NCBI GenBank assembly: GCA_012064385.1
Contig: QRDG01000395.1
Coordinates: 806,001-870,000 of the forward strand
Direction: 5' to 3'
Length of the DNA stretch: 64,000 nucleotides
From: Puccinellia tenuiflora
Taxonomy: Eukaryota; Streptophyta; Magnoliopsida; Poales; Poaceae
Positions 1 through 10,179 of this stretch are shown here, piece after piece. Numbering within the stretch: the stretch's first letter is position 1; each line of letters starts with the position of its first letter. Both the position numbers and the translations under genes were made by a program. The notes beneath the pieces are model-generated. The model had not been told where the DNA came from and searched no databases. It saw only the letters and a list, made by a program, of their open reading frames with translations.

Positions 1-530
1 GGAACATAAGATTTTGAGAAATTAATTTTGATATAGAAATATTGCACTTAAAATGATTTGTAGATTCTCCCAATATTTTTTTAGCAATATCAGTATTTTA
101 CGGCCCACAACTAATGTAGCTCATACATCGACGGCCACGTCGATGTTGGATCCTTTTGCATGTTGGTGCATTGGTCACATCATTAAAGACTAGTGCCCTT
201 CCTATAAAGTAAGACGAAGCAATCTCATTTGCTTATCTGGGAAACATATCTGTGTGCATTCGTTTCGTGCAATATGTGCAAGTTCACCTATAAATTTCTT
301 TGCAAAGGATGCTACACAAAGAAACCTACATCGACAGCAATTTAGAGTCTAACTAGGATTGGGAGGCATTATGGAACACGTCAATACTCAAGGCCTCGGA
401 TCCTGTACATGATATTTGTCATATACGAGAGACAGTCCAGGCCTCTGTACTGCATAGTAGGCTAGCCGTAGAAACAAGGTGGTAAAAGAATCTTGAAGAA
501 TTCTATCTAGAGGCGCCGCATGGCTCCGTC
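1..530 (+). repeat. Array module M1 (TATA-containing repeat family)
   Basis: First of about ten diverged copies of an unclassified module. It has an upstream block (GGAACATAAGATTT, CGGCCCACAACTAATG), then CATGTTGGTGCATT, then a TATA-like box CTTCCTATAAAGTA near 199-212. After that come GTGCAAGTTCACCTATAAA, a GGATGCTACACA block, TTGGGAGGCATTA, and a tail ending near the AGAATCTTGAAG motif. The 10.2-10.9 kb copy matches it block by block. No reading frame is shared between copies, so a non-coding transcript or an old mobile element is more likely than a protein gene. The true edges are unknown, and this copy may begin left of the window. Confidence 0.6.
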
Positions 531-633
531 TGGCATACGGACGTTCAATTTCTTGGACTCTTTTGATCTATCTTGCGACTGGCGGGGCGGGTATTTTCTT
601 TCTACCGCAAGACCGCTGCTGCAGATACCTACC

Positions 634-921
634 TGTTGAATATAAATATATTGCCTGACCCCTTTCCATCAGTTCGGACTTTTGTTCTAGATAACTAGTG
701 CAGCAATTATATATGGTATCAGAGCCAATAGGTCTCGAGTTCGAGACCCCGCTCACGCGGATTAAAAAAAGAAAAAAATATATCCTGCGGACCGCTCCTA
801 TCTCAGGTTAAGGACTAATATAGCCTAGACGTGAGGGGGAGTGTTAAATATAAATATATTGCCTAGCCTCTTTCTATCAGTTCGGACTTTTGGTCTAGAT
901 GGCTAGTACATCATTTCTATA
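634..921 (+). mobile_element. TRIM, a miniature LTR retrotransposon (SMART-like)
   Basis: Two direct repeats of about 80 bp (634-713 and 842-921) start TGTTGAATATAAATATATT and TGTTAAATATAAATATATT and differ at about 12 positions. The first is followed at 714 by TGGTATCAGAGCCA, the classic initiator-methionyl-tRNA primer-binding site. The second is preceded by a polypurine tract, GTGAGGGGGA (831-840). The internal region is only about 128 bp and has no coding capacity, so replication would have needed enzymes from another element. Total length of about 288 bp and the start sequence fit the grass SMART class of TRIMs, recalled from memory. I found no clear 5-bp TSD, and the 3' end of each LTR is uncertain by several bases. 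Confidence 0.8.
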
Positions 922-1365
922 CGTGTTAGTTTTTCGCATTGTCCTAGGGAGGCAAATATGGCAGCTCACGAACCGGCTAAATTTTATGAGGTTAACCAGG
1001 CTGTTTGGCATGGTGAGCCTCCTTTTTGTATTCGAGCTGCCATAGCAAATGATGTAACTATTGTGGATGGTTAAAGCAGCAAGTTTTTTACGCACTCTTT
1101 TCCTTACCAGGGTACCGAAGGGGACTGTAAAGTTTTTAATGAGGCGGCTTGCTTGCTTATTTTTAATATATTGTTCTCATATTCAAAAGAAAAAACTAGT
1201 GCTACCGGACGTGCATGCATCGTCACATCTAAAATAGTGAATAATTGCTGCATGTTGCTTCTGAGCCCTTGGGCACCACCCTTCCTCCATGTGTGGCGAA
1301 TTAAATAGTCCTTAAGAGAAAATTTTGATATGTAAATCTCCATATATTGAGACTATGATTACTAA
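922..1365. other. Unassigned intergenic stretch
   Basis: I see no convincing gene or repeat structure here. Short open frames on the minus strand (for example 895-1095 and 1104-1343) have no recognisable domain. Confidence 0.4.
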
Positions 1366-2146
1366 ATGATGGAAACAAACATGTTTTTTTTCTGTAAGGA
1401 TGTCACGAATTCGTTACGTCGGCACAGAAAAATATATCGGACAACCAAAGTTCAGGCGTTCTTCTGGATCCTGCGGCACGGGAAAACTAGGAGACACACT
1501 CATCTTCAGCACATCGGCTTCATCGCTTCGGCGGACTGCTCCTTCTACCCCGATACCCCCGAAGACGCAGACCACTTCTTCATGTAGTGCCCGCGATTGG
1601 CTGGATTTTTTACGGCGGTGGCTCCTCGACTTCGCCTCCCATCCCCCCCCCCCCCCAACCACCCACCACAAGCAAGTGTGCGTGTCATGTTAGCATCTCT
1701 CAGAGGCTCGCTCCCTCGACTCCACGATTCGGTTCGCAACACTGTGATGCTGGCCATCCCGTGGACTACTGGGAAGACTAGGAACCGAATGGTGTTCGAC
1801 GCCGAAAGGGTTCCCACTCCGCGGGTCCTGTTGCTGTTGGTTGACCACCTAAGGCTCTGGGTTGCCCGCGCACCACGCAAGATCGACACCTCCCCCCTCC
1901 TGGCGTGGTGTCATAGCATTGCCCCCCTGCTTAGCGAATATACGTCCCCCCTCCCCCTCCCTCCACCCCCGTGTAACTCTCTGCTAGCGGTGTGTCGCTC
2001 CCTTCCGGCGCGGGCGCCGGGTGTGCCTCTTGGCGATCTGACCCCCCCCCCCCCCCCCCCCCAACACTCTCCCTGTAAAAAATGTCTTTTGTGAAATGAA
2101 AATTCAGGTGGGCCTTTCGCCCCCCGTTGCTTCCTCAAAAAAAAAG
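1366..2146 (+). pseudogene. 5'-truncated LINE fragment (zf-RVT tail, 3'UTR, poly(A))
   Basis: Two overlapping frames carry the tail of a plant L1-type ORF2. Frame 1366-1587 has the zf-RVT zinc-binding region (FFWILRHGKTRRHTHL, then ADCSFYPDTPEDADHFFM, where a Tyr replaces the second zinc Cys). Frame 1597-2094 continues with the downstream region (RNTVMLAIPW, TRNRMVFDAERVPTPRVLLL). The two frames are out of phase. The coding part is followed by a 3' untranslated region ending in an A-run at 2138-2146. Long C tracts sit at about 1643-1658 and 2041-2062. The insertion sits at the left edge of module M2. No target-site duplication was found. This LINE family differs from LINE A and LINE B below. 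Confidence 0.75.
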
Positions 2147-2750
2147 ATTTTTCAGTACCTACAAGACAATCTTATACCGAGAGTACAAGGTGAATGCACA
2201 CAGTAATGTATTCCCCCACAAATATCCCAAGCATGTACACAAATATACACCATGTATTTTATACATAAGAAGTGCACACCTTCGTTATTAGTACATTACA
2301 ATTAAATGTTATTAATGCGAACTATTTTGTGCCCATAATTAACCAGAAGATCACGTCTCGAATAGATCAGTAAATCTGCAGCCACATGGCTCACGCTTTG
2401 AATATTGTTGCGTTGTACTAGGTCGCTTGATAACCTCCTGCACTTCTTATAAAGGAGGATGAGATCTGCCTCACTATCAAAGACGAGAGAAACATAGTAG
2501 TGTACAATTCGGTGCAATCTCGCCCCAACATCGGCACAAACCAAGTCTATGTTTGGGAGGCATTACGGAATACATCAACACTCGTATGCTCTGTTGCTGT
2601 ACAGGTTTTTTTAAAAATTCGAGTGGAAATTGAACAATTTGTACATCCCAGTAAGTTGTACGTAGCAAGTAAGGTGCATGATGCATGGCAGAAGAATCCT
2701 TCGAAAAATGACTTGTAGGCAGACGTCTTGTTACTCGTATGAAATTCATC
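2147..2750 (+). repeat. Array module M2
   Basis: A close paralogue of the 4728-5390 copy. Shared blocks are GATTTTTCAGTACC, the CACAAATATCCCAA region, ATTAACCAGAAGATCACG, CTGCAGCCACATGGCTCAC, the TATA-like CTTATAAAGGAGGATGAG (near 2445-2462), GGGAGGCATTACGGAATAC, and a tail with AAGGTGCATGATGCATG. The left edge is set by the poly(A) of the inserted LINE fragment. A minus-strand frame (2302-2544) resembles one in the sister copy, but nucleotide similarity alone explains that. Confidence 0.65.
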
Positions 2751-3115
2751 ATGAATAAAACACCATACGGTCGGAGGAATATATTTACATTTCTAATTCA
2801 GTACACCCCTAGTTACAGTGGGCATTAATTATGGTCTATTTACTAACTTTGTGCAGCCATATTAGAAATCATATTGTACTTGTACCCCTCTTGGGTCATG
2901 CCCCACTTAATGTATGCAAGATCCGTATCCTGCAACTTGTTGAATAGGACATTTGACCCAAGACGACTGCGATAAGGATGTGGTTTGTCCATGATGCATG
3001 GCCACAACAAAACGTCGTCATTGCTCACAATAAATAATCGGAAAATCTAATTGGCACCGGCGGATGTTTGCATGCGAATTTCCCTCATAGAGATAGCATA
3101 TGCATGTAAGCCACC
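2751..3115. other. Unassigned stretch with a short minus-strand frame
   Basis: A 61-codon minus-strand frame at 2843-3028 (LLWPCIMDKPHPYRSRLG) has a plausible protein-like composition, but I do not recognise it and see no splice or start context. It could be a fragment of an F-box-like or other host gene. Nothing else is evident. Confidence 0.25.
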
Positions 3116-3119
3116 TCAT

Positions 3120-3750
3120 GCTGACATCATGGCATTAATTGCTAAATCCTAAAATTTAAAATAATTTATCTCCTAAACCGTTAGTCCGATTAACGATCAG
3201 TTTACACCGCTGAGTTTGTATCGACAAGAGCTTCAAAAATAGATCACATGTTGAGATGTTTCGACAATATTTTTTCACTGCACCAGTTGTCAGCATATGG
3301 TGCCTTAGTTGCCAGACTAGCATCAAACAGTTGCCACGAAAATCATGCATAGTAGCCAGTAACTTTTTTACGTGTTTTCGGATATCGTTGTGATATGCAA
3401 AGTACTAAGTATGCATGGAAGTGCTTTTTAACATCGAATAGATTTGATGATATTATCCCACAGAAAATAATATAATGCAACCTTAAAACGATATAGAATG
3501 ACATATAGGAGGTTGGCAACTAAGTTATTTTAGTCCGGCAACTTAGTAGTACACAAACTATCAGGTATGTGAGAAGAGTCTGACAAGTACTGACGGAAAA
3601 AAGTTGTCAAAATTTATTAATATGGGATCTTGTTTTGAAAATCTCGTCGCCAACAGTGAAAATGGAATGTCAATCGGATCACCGGTTGAAGGGATAAATT
3701 TTTAAAGTTTGAAATCAAAATAATCTTTGATGATGTCATGCCTGTGTCAC
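3120..3750. mobile_element. Inverted-repeat DNA element, Mutator- or MITE-like, non-autonomous
   Basis: The left part (from GACATCAT at about 3123, through CTAAAATTTAAAATAATTTA, to ATAGATCACAT near 3250) is matched imperfectly by the reverse complement of the right part. That right arm runs from about 3740 back to 3620 (GACATCAT, CAAACTTTAAAAATTTA, ACCGGTGATCCGATT). The arms are about 100-120 bp with many mismatches, so this is an old foldback or long-TIR element of roughly 630 bp with no coding capacity. The outer ends and any 9-bp duplication could not be fixed by eye. Confidence 0.5.
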
Positions 3751-4619
3751 TAGTTGCATGCATGCAAATCCACGTCATTCCTAGCTTATTGTGCGGCGGC
3801 AGCTCGTTAGTTGCGTCCATAAATAATCCCTGAGTTTGTACTAAATAATTGTAAACAACGAGAAACCGAGAAACAATGGCATGAGAAGGTTTAGGACACG
3901 AGAAAAGTTTCTCTCCGTAGAAATATTGTGGCCAGCAGCAAGCGCTTTGGATACAGTATGACGCCATTAATTAATTGTGGATCCTGATGCCGTCAACGGA
4001 ATTGGCCGTCAAAACATACTCTGCAAAACAAGATTGGTAGTGTTGAGCTCGCCATGGTTGTGTCCGGTCATGAAGGACGGTGGAATCGGGTGGCGCAGTG
4101 CGGCGCACGACGACGAATTTGGATGGTAGGTAGCTCGGAGCACTACTAGCGGGTGTCTAGCTGTCAGTGTTTTTGTTCGACCCTGGAGATGTAAGGAAGG
4201 AGATGGGAACAAGCGTCGATGGGGTCCAACAAGGGTAAAACGCAACTTTAGCAGTTTTCGGTATATGGATGGGTACACGATGACTTAGGGGTCTTATGGG
4301 CTTTGATATGGTTATTGTGGGTTTAGCAAGTAACCATATTAACATTTTTTAGTTTTGGGAGATGGAGAATGGCAGCGGACCTCTTATATCTGTAAGCCCA
4401 ACAATAGAATATTGATCTAATTTAAGGACTTTGGGAGTAACTAAAACTTGGTCACGGGGTTACAAATATGTACGCGCTGCTTATCAATATTTAACTCGTT
4501 GAACCATGACACATCATTAAGTAACATATATGTACGTATGTCAAGTAACATGTTAGTTAAAATGTTTGCAATACAGACAAAAGCATCATTAATAACATGT
4601 AAATTGCCTAAATCTGAAA
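3751..4619. repeat. Degenerate array sequence shared with 6.06 kb and 10.1-10.4 kb
   Basis: Three short blocks recur elsewhere. AAACAACGAGAAACCGAG (about 3852) recurs near 6077. GGACACGAGAAAAGTTTCTC (3894) recurs at 10125. ACGAATTTGGATGG with GGTAGCTCGGA (about 4110) and TATGCGCTGCTTATCAAT-like sequence (about 4475) recur at 10195-10265. The region is therefore a diverged copy of the sequence upstream of module M4. No coding region is supported. Confidence 0.45.
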
Positions 4620-5390
4620 CATATGATTTCTAGGATTTGATTTTGGTACACATATTTTGCAATTAAAATGTACTGAAGATTCCAAACAAAAAAGTAGCAA
4701 TCCCCGTGTTCAGTTAATTGAAGCAATCCAAGATTTTTCAGTAGCTACAAGACAAGGCGAATGCACAAAGTAATGTATTCCCCACAAATATCCCAAATAT
4801 GTGCCACAAATATACACCATGTATTTTTTACATAAGAAGAACTACGTTATGAGTACATTACAATTACATGTCATTATTGCCAGCTATTTTGACCCCACAA
4901 TTAACCAGAAGATCACGACTCACATAAATTAGTAAATCTGCAGCCACATGGCTCACACTTTGAATATTGCTGCATTGGACCAGATCGCTTGGAGACCTCC
5001 TGCACTTCTTATAAAGGAGGATGAGATCTCCCTCATTGCCAGCGAGGAGAGAAACATACCAGTGTACCATTTGATGCCATCTGGCCAACAACGGCATAAA
5101 CCATGTCTAGGTTTGGAGGGCATTACGGAATACATCAACACTCATATGCTCTGTTGCTGTACAGGTTTTTTCAAAAGTTCGAGTGGAAATTGAATAATTT
5201 GTACATTTCAGTAAGTTGTACTTAGCAAGTAAGGTGCATGATGCATGACAGAAGAATCATTCGAAAAATGACTCGTAGGCAGACGTCTTGTCAAATCAGA
5301 AAGCGGCCACCACTGTTACTCATAAGAAATACATCGTGCATGTTGATCCAGCTTAAAACACCCGAGACGGCCGGAGGATTATATATGAGT
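4620..5390 (+). repeat. Array module M3
   Basis: Sister copy of M2 with the same order of blocks: TTTGCAATTAAAATGTAC, GATTTTTCAGTAGC, ATTAACCAGAAGATCACG, the TATA-like CTTATAAAGGAGGATGAG (about 5008-5025), GGGCATTACGGAATAC, CTCTGTTGCTGTACAGG, AAGGTGCATGATGCATGAC, and a tail GACTCGTAGGCAGACGTC. M2 and M3 together give the cleanest definition of this subfamily. Confidence 0.65.
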
Positions 5391-5639
5391 TAATGGCACT
5401 GGTGGTCACACAATTTGCAAAACGGAAAAATCCGTCACACAACTTGCAATGCGGGTGCACCGAAGGTCACAATCCGGTCTGGTCGCCGATTTTCGTCAGA
5501 TATCGGTCAGGTGCGTCTCACGTGAGGGTTATGTTTGTAGAAAAAACGTTGAGAAAATAGAAGGGTCTATTTGCATAAGTAAATCAAACAGTTAAATCCC
5601 CAATTTTGGGTCTGAGTCGACCAAATCCAGAGAATTTTA

Positions 5640-6050
5640 TTGAGTTCTGCCGTCGGCCACTCGCTGCTGCTGCACCTCGTCGCCTGTACCTCCGGCGCTA
5701 TCTGCCGGCCCTTGCGTCCAACCCTTGCAGGTTGCCGCGCGGTGCTGCAGCTTGAGGAGGAGACGGCGAGCCCGTCGTCGACGCAGGTGCTCCGCCCGTC
5801 CGTCGGCGACGGCGTGTACGCGCGCAACTGTGCCAACCAGCACTTAGACACGTCGTTAGGCACCACTTGTTCGACGACGACGGCATGGTTCACGCCCTGC
5901 GGATACGCAATGGCGCCGCCGAGACGTACGCGTCCCGGTTCACCGACACCGAGCGTGTGCGGCAGGAGCGCGGGCGGCGGCCAGTGGAGCCGGGCGCGAC
6001 GTGCGCGCGTCGGGTCCGCGGGCGACCAAAAGGAGGCGACGCCGTTGTAA
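5640..6050 (+). pseudogene. Carotenoid cleavage dioxygenase (NCED-like) pseudogene fragment
   Basis: A GC-rich island encodes pieces of the N-terminal part of a plant carotenoid cleavage dioxygenase (RPE65 family, PF03055), enzymes that cleave carotenoids and, in the NCED branch, make the abscisic-acid precursor in plastids. One frame has GDGVYARNCANQHLD, matching the family's VYxRNGxNP motif but with Gly to Cys and Pro to Gln. The next frame (from about 5855) has HLFDDDGMVHALRIRNG, the HLFDGDGM motif with Gly to Asp, followed by SRFTDTERVRQERG and RRPV. The two pieces are joined by a frameshift near 5850. All conserved iron-binding His regions downstream are missing. It has no introns and is much shorter than the roughly 600-residue enzymes, so it is a dead or captured fragment. 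Confidence 0.75.
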
Positions 6051-6062
6051 TCCCAGATTTTG

Positions 6063-6255
6063 TACTAAACTAACTATAAACAACGAGAAGCCGAGAAACA
6101 ATGGCATGAGAAGATTTCGGACAGAGGCCTTCTGTGGTAACTCCAAGTGAACCACAGCCATTTATTTTCGTTGATCTAGTGGCTAAAAACGTGTGATACA
6201 GGTGCTTGAAAGATGACCAGTAGAAGTCATAGTGGTCTAAAAATCGGAGCCCCCC
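6063..6255. repeat. Second copy of the AACGAGAAGCCGAG segment
   Basis: About 60 bp (6063-6122) repeat the segment at 3838-3900: TAAACAACGAGAAGCCGAGA, then CAATGGCATGAGAAG. The copy begins right at the end of the dioxygenase fragment, which suggests that fragment was inserted into, or copied beside, duplicated array sequence. Nothing recognisable follows up to 6255. Confidence 0.5.
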
Positions 6256-6550
6256 GTGGATGTGCTCTGGCCCAATATGGTAGAAGGGCGCTGGCAGTTG
6301 GCGAACCGACAAAATATGCGCTCGGTAGGCGCTCAGGTGTTCAGGGAGATGGGACTTTTGATCTCCAATTTGCAGGGTTTTAAACTTTCTTTTCGTAGAC
6401 AGGCAAGTAATGTAGCACATGTAAACATTGCTTACGCCTCAGTAGTTCTGTTGTTTCTTTTGAAGATATCCCTGGTGTTCTGATTGAGCCTGTTCAATCA
6501 GAAATTCTTTTGTCGTTGTAATAAAGCTGAGGGTGAATTGAGTCAAAAAA
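6256..6550 (+). pseudogene. LINE RNase H-like tail fragment with A-rich 3' end
   Basis: A frame at 6256-6483 contains VFREMGLLISNLQGFKLSFRRQASNVAHV, which fits the last part of the RNase H-like domain (RVT_3) at the C terminus of plant LINE polyproteins, where R-x-AN-x-xAH is typical. It is followed by a short 3' stretch with AATAAAG and a poly(A)-like end near 6543-6550. The frame breaks down after the motif. It could also be a host gene carrying an RVT_3 domain. Confidence 0.45.
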
Positions 6551-6940
6551 AGCTAGTGTGTGTTCATCTAGATGCATCAAACTGCAACGAGATTTAATTT
6601 GCAGATTGCATGTTGTTTCACAGAATAGTCATTGAAACATTTTGTGTGAACATGAATTGTGCAGAAATGAACATGAATGCTCTGTCCTGAAAATACCAAG
6701 TCAGCATACTTCCAGTCATAAATTCAGATAGAGCCAAAGAACATATCAAAGGTAGCAGCATCGTAAGTTTGGAGAATATGTCATAAATATTAAAACAACT
6801 GATGCATTAGTTAATTAAAACAACTCAATCATCCAGCGATGAAGGACCACTTTATTGCCAGTTGTACCAATATGAATATTACTTCCCTATTGCACATCTA
6901 CACAGTAGGGATTTAATATTCGAGCTACATACAAGACTAG
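6551..6940. other. AT-rich intergenic stretch
   Basis: No gene or repeat recognised. The right end would be the 3' flank of the minus-strand exon at 6947; it contains AT-rich polyadenylation-like sequence on that strand. Confidence 0.3.
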
Positions 6941-6946
6941 AGTGAA

Positions 6947-7171
6947 TCATAAAAGTTTAGAGTATTTCCTATAGTTGCATTTCTCTTCTTCATATCTATT
7001 GCCTAGTGATATCTGCTCCTCCCTGCAAGCAAACAGTTCCTTCTCATTCAGAAGATAGATGGATGAATCCAACGCATCTTGTAGACTATTGTTTGAAGCC
7101 GTTGCACGATAGTTGACCATCTCTGCAGCATACTTGTTGAGAAGGTCCTCTCGGGATGACAAACTGCAGTC
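6947..7171 (-). CDS. Candidate terminal exon of an unrecognised gene
   Basis: On the minus strand a typical acceptor (GGTATGCAG) at 7172-7180 is followed by about 74 codons ending in a stop at 6947. The protein-like sequence has DLLNKYAAEMVN, SLQDALDSSIYLLNEKE, and a charged end (GNRYEEEKCNYRKYSKLL). It looks helical, possibly coiled-coil. No donor follows, and AT-rich sequence with AATATTAAAT lies downstream, as expected of a last exon. I do not recognise the family. Upstream exons would lie between 7172 and about 8670 but could not be assembled, so this may be a gene relic. Confidence 0.35.
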   Translation of the reverse strand, partial: DCSLSSREDLLNKYAAEMVNYRATASNNSLQDALDSSIYLLNEKELFACREEQISLGNRYEEEKCNYRKYSKLL

Positions 7172-8268
7172 CTGCATACCATGTTGTATAAACTTGTTAC
7201 ATCTGTCCAAATAAAAATTAGAACATGGTAATTCGATGAAAAAATGTATGAAACGTTACACAATGTTGTCCATGAATACAAAATAAAAATCACCTCCCGT
7301 ACATGGATGAATAATAGTCTCACATTATAAGATATTAACTAATAACCATTAGAACGAAGTACAAAATATGAGCGCTAAGATCTGATAATGCGACTATTGA
7401 TTAGTTTAAGATGTTTAAGCTCCATTTTTTATCACATGATTATAGAACTGCATTAGATAGAATAAGATAATCTTGATCATTGCATTATATCACATGATTA
7501 TGGAAAAAAATCCTAGCTTAAGCCAATGAGACAAGCTCAACTAATCGGTACTTCAAAAAAGATGCTACAAATCAGTCACCAACTACTACCTATGCTTTAA
7601 CTGGGAAGCATACAACAACAAAGGAAGCTTTTTTAGATCATTGCGTAAACTGTAACTATTTGGTTTGAGTAATGGATGTTTGGTGAAGGACATAACCAGC
7701 ACAAAGGTGAGTTGTGTTGTGCAAGAATTCCATGTATACAAACACCTAATGAATATTGAAGGCAAGGTTGATTTTTTCAGCTGAAGCAAGGTCAGATTCC
7801 TTGAAGACAAATAATCTCTGAACCAAGATGAATACAGGACATACACATGGTTAATGTATGGAAGGATGCTCTCGCACATCACTAAGATGAAGTTGTGTGA
7901 ATTAGTTGGACGGTATGATATCTTGAAAATTGGCATGAACTGACAAATACATACATAAACCGTATACACGAAGAAACTGCCATTGCTGTGCCTCGACGAC
8001 ATCTTTTAAACTAGAAATTCAGTAAGTTAACACAGGCTAGGCATTAACCCAACCACCTAAGCCAGCAGCTTCACTAAATAGTGCCATTCACCACAGAATT
8101 CAATCAGAACTAAGCATACTATTAAATGAATTTTAGCTGGGATAAACTACATATGCCTAAAATTAACAAAAACAGGGGACAAAATTACTCACCAGATTTA
8201 CAACGTATGAACTATGCGTGTAAATAATTGTCAAAGTTCAGATTTCACACAGGCACACCCTACCATTA
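7172..8268 (-). other. Intron-like AT-rich stretch
   Basis: Low GC, no recognisable domain. A 138-codon minus-strand frame (7586-8002) has protein-like runs but no known motif. If the exon at 6947-7171 is real, this would be its upstream intron and exon region. Confidence 0.25.
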
Positions 8269-8680
8269 TCAACAGAGATGCCCAATTTCTAAACTATTCA
8301 GAGGATTATTTACACTGAATATTAACTCGCCGTCTCGCCCTGTAGATTTACCTTCGCTGACCGAAACAGCAAACAAATGGCGCGGCCGGGGCGATCCAAC
8401 AAGTGGACCGAGGCGGCGTGCAGACACAACTGGAAAGGCAACTGCGGGGTGGAGGCGGGGCGAGTTTGGGGTCAGCAGCGGAGCGAGCGGACTGGGGGGT
8501 GGGGGGCGGCGGCGACGCGAGCGGACTGGGTGCGCCGGTGCGACCGGACTGGAGGGCGGTACGAACGGACTGGGGGCGACGTGAGCGGCTAAGGTGCGGC
8601 GCGATCGGACCGGCGGCGGCGCGATTGGACTGGGTGGCGGTGGCGTTCTTTTCAGTCGTTTTCGATCCAAGGAAACGATG
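8269..8680. other. GC-rich island with degenerate GAGCGGACTGGG-type repeats
   Basis: A short, very GC-rich block contains diverged tandem units resembling GCGAGCGGACTGGG and GCGATCGGACCGG (about 8475-8640). Long frames exist on both strands (minus 8269-8670 begins MDRKRLKRT and is Pro/Arg-rich), which is expected from GC content alone. It could be a promoter or first exon for a minus-strand gene ending at 6947, but no TATA box or splice donor was convincing. Confidence 0.3.
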
Positions 8681-8759
8681 ACCTACTCCTCTTTTTCTTA
8701 AGCAATTAATGAAGCGTTTTCAGTTTTTTTCCCCCAAAATTCTAATATTTGGGCTTGTT

Positions 8760-10025
8760 TTTTTTTAGAAATGGAGGCTGTTCCCCCGGCCTCTACATCC
8801 AAAGGATGCACACAGTCTTCTTTTTATTAATAAAAACAGGAACCACATAGCCTTACAAGAAAATACATCAATCAACCGGAAGCCACCATCTAGGCGAAAA
8901 GTCGCTACACCTACAAGCTTGATGAAGGGGGTGGACCGATCAGAGCCACCGCTCTGACCTCACGCACCAACGCACAACATCTAAATCCGGTGGCCTCATC
9001 AAGCCGCCCAACAGCACGCTGGGAGCACCAACCGGTCCAGCCAACACTCAACGCACACCACTGCACACGTTGAGAAGTCGCTGCCGCCGTCTTCCACCAT
9101 CCCATCTTCAGGAGAGATCGATGCAGTAGCCTTGTATGACCCGCCGTCGGCGCCGCCATGACGCCAAACAACACCACCTTCCTGCGCACGTCCATCATCA
9201 CGCTGCCATCACCGAGTCTCCGCTGCACCATGCCGCCGAGACTCGCCGTTGTCGATGCAGTAGATAGAACACCGCTCCACCTTTGCTGCCTCTTCCATCC
9301 GGCGCTACTCCACAAGCGATTCTCCCAAGAGAGAACGCGACACCGCAGCGCCGCCATCGCCCGATCCAAAGATCTTAGGGTTTCCCATGGAGTAGCACGA
9401 TTGAGGTCGACACACTAGGTGCATGACGATGCCTTCAACAAGGTAACAACATGATCACGCCGCCATCGCCCGCCCATGGCTCAGCTTTCAACGGCACCTA
9501 GGTCTCCCCGCCTCGCTGCCGGGGCTAGGTGACGGATCGTGAGATCCGCCAATCCAGCCACATGCCGACCACCTTCGACGGAGAAGATGACCACCACCGC
9601 CGACCCTCGTGATGCGGAGCCAAACCAGGGGCAAAAAAAGCATCACCGCCAGCCGATTTAGCAGTCCACCGCAGGCTGGCAAGGCCCCTGCAAGCCCCAC
9701 CCCAACCACAGCATCCTGCCAATCGCCGGGCAAGATCCGTCATCGTGCTCCGCCGCCGTTGCCCGCACTCACCGCCGGCGAGATCGAAACAGCTGGCTGC
9801 CGCCTCCTCTGATCCGCCTGTGCCAGAGGAGAAACCGCCGCCACCGATCCGCACGGGCTTTGCCCTGGCGATGTTGCCGGCGGCGGCAGTGGGGAGGGAG
9901 ATCGAGGGGAGGGCGAGGGGAGGTAGCCGGGGCACTCCGGTGCGGCGCGGCGGCTCCGCACGGGAGTGGGGGTGGGGGTTCTTATCCGTATGGTAGCTAG
10001 TCGCCGTTTATGTGTATAGAACCCG
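8760..10025 (-). mobile_element. Short GC-rich non-LTR retroelement with 15-bp TSD
   Basis: The element is flanked by perfect direct repeats ATATTTGGGCTTGTT at 8745-8759 and 10026-10040. The left end is a T-run (8760-8768), so the element reads on the minus strand with its poly(A) end at the left. Its 3' region has GGCTGTTCCCCCGGCCTCTA and GATGCACACAG, typical of grass LINE 3' ends. About 1.27 kb long, it lacks reverse transcriptase or endonuclease motifs; the 5' half is GC-rich and codes only for low-complexity Gly/Ser/Pro-rich frames (minus 9525-9935). I read it as a non-autonomous, LINE-mobilised or internally deleted LINE-like element. Confidence 0.75.
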
Positions 10026-10179
10026 ATATTTGGGCTTGTTGGATCAAATTTATCTCTACCGTTAGATCAAACCATACTGCTCATGTTTTAGGAGCAGTAA
10101 AAGGTACCGTAGAAGCTGCCTTCGGACACGAGAAAAGTTTCTCTCCACATAAAGACAAGAGAGTTCACGTAGTCGTGTT

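Noticed and set aside
714..727. tRNA gene suggested by TGGTATCAGAGCC and GGTTCGAGACC-like sequence
   Set aside because: The match is the tRNA-complementary primer-binding site of the TRIM; no cloverleaf can be drawn.
1587..1781. Pro-rich plus-strand frame
   Set aside because: It is produced by C-runs in the LINE fragment; the LINE coding phase explains the sequence better.
2302..5097. Conserved minus-strand protein in modules M2 and M3 (DLILLYKKCRR, QSVSHVAADLLI)
   Set aside because: Both copies are recent duplicates and nucleotide similarity is equal across the module; other copies lack the frame.
8269..9996. Several GC-rich overlapping ORFs that resemble genes
   Set aside because: Frames are open on both strands because of GC richness; 8760-10025 is a TSD-bounded retroelement and the rest lacks domains.
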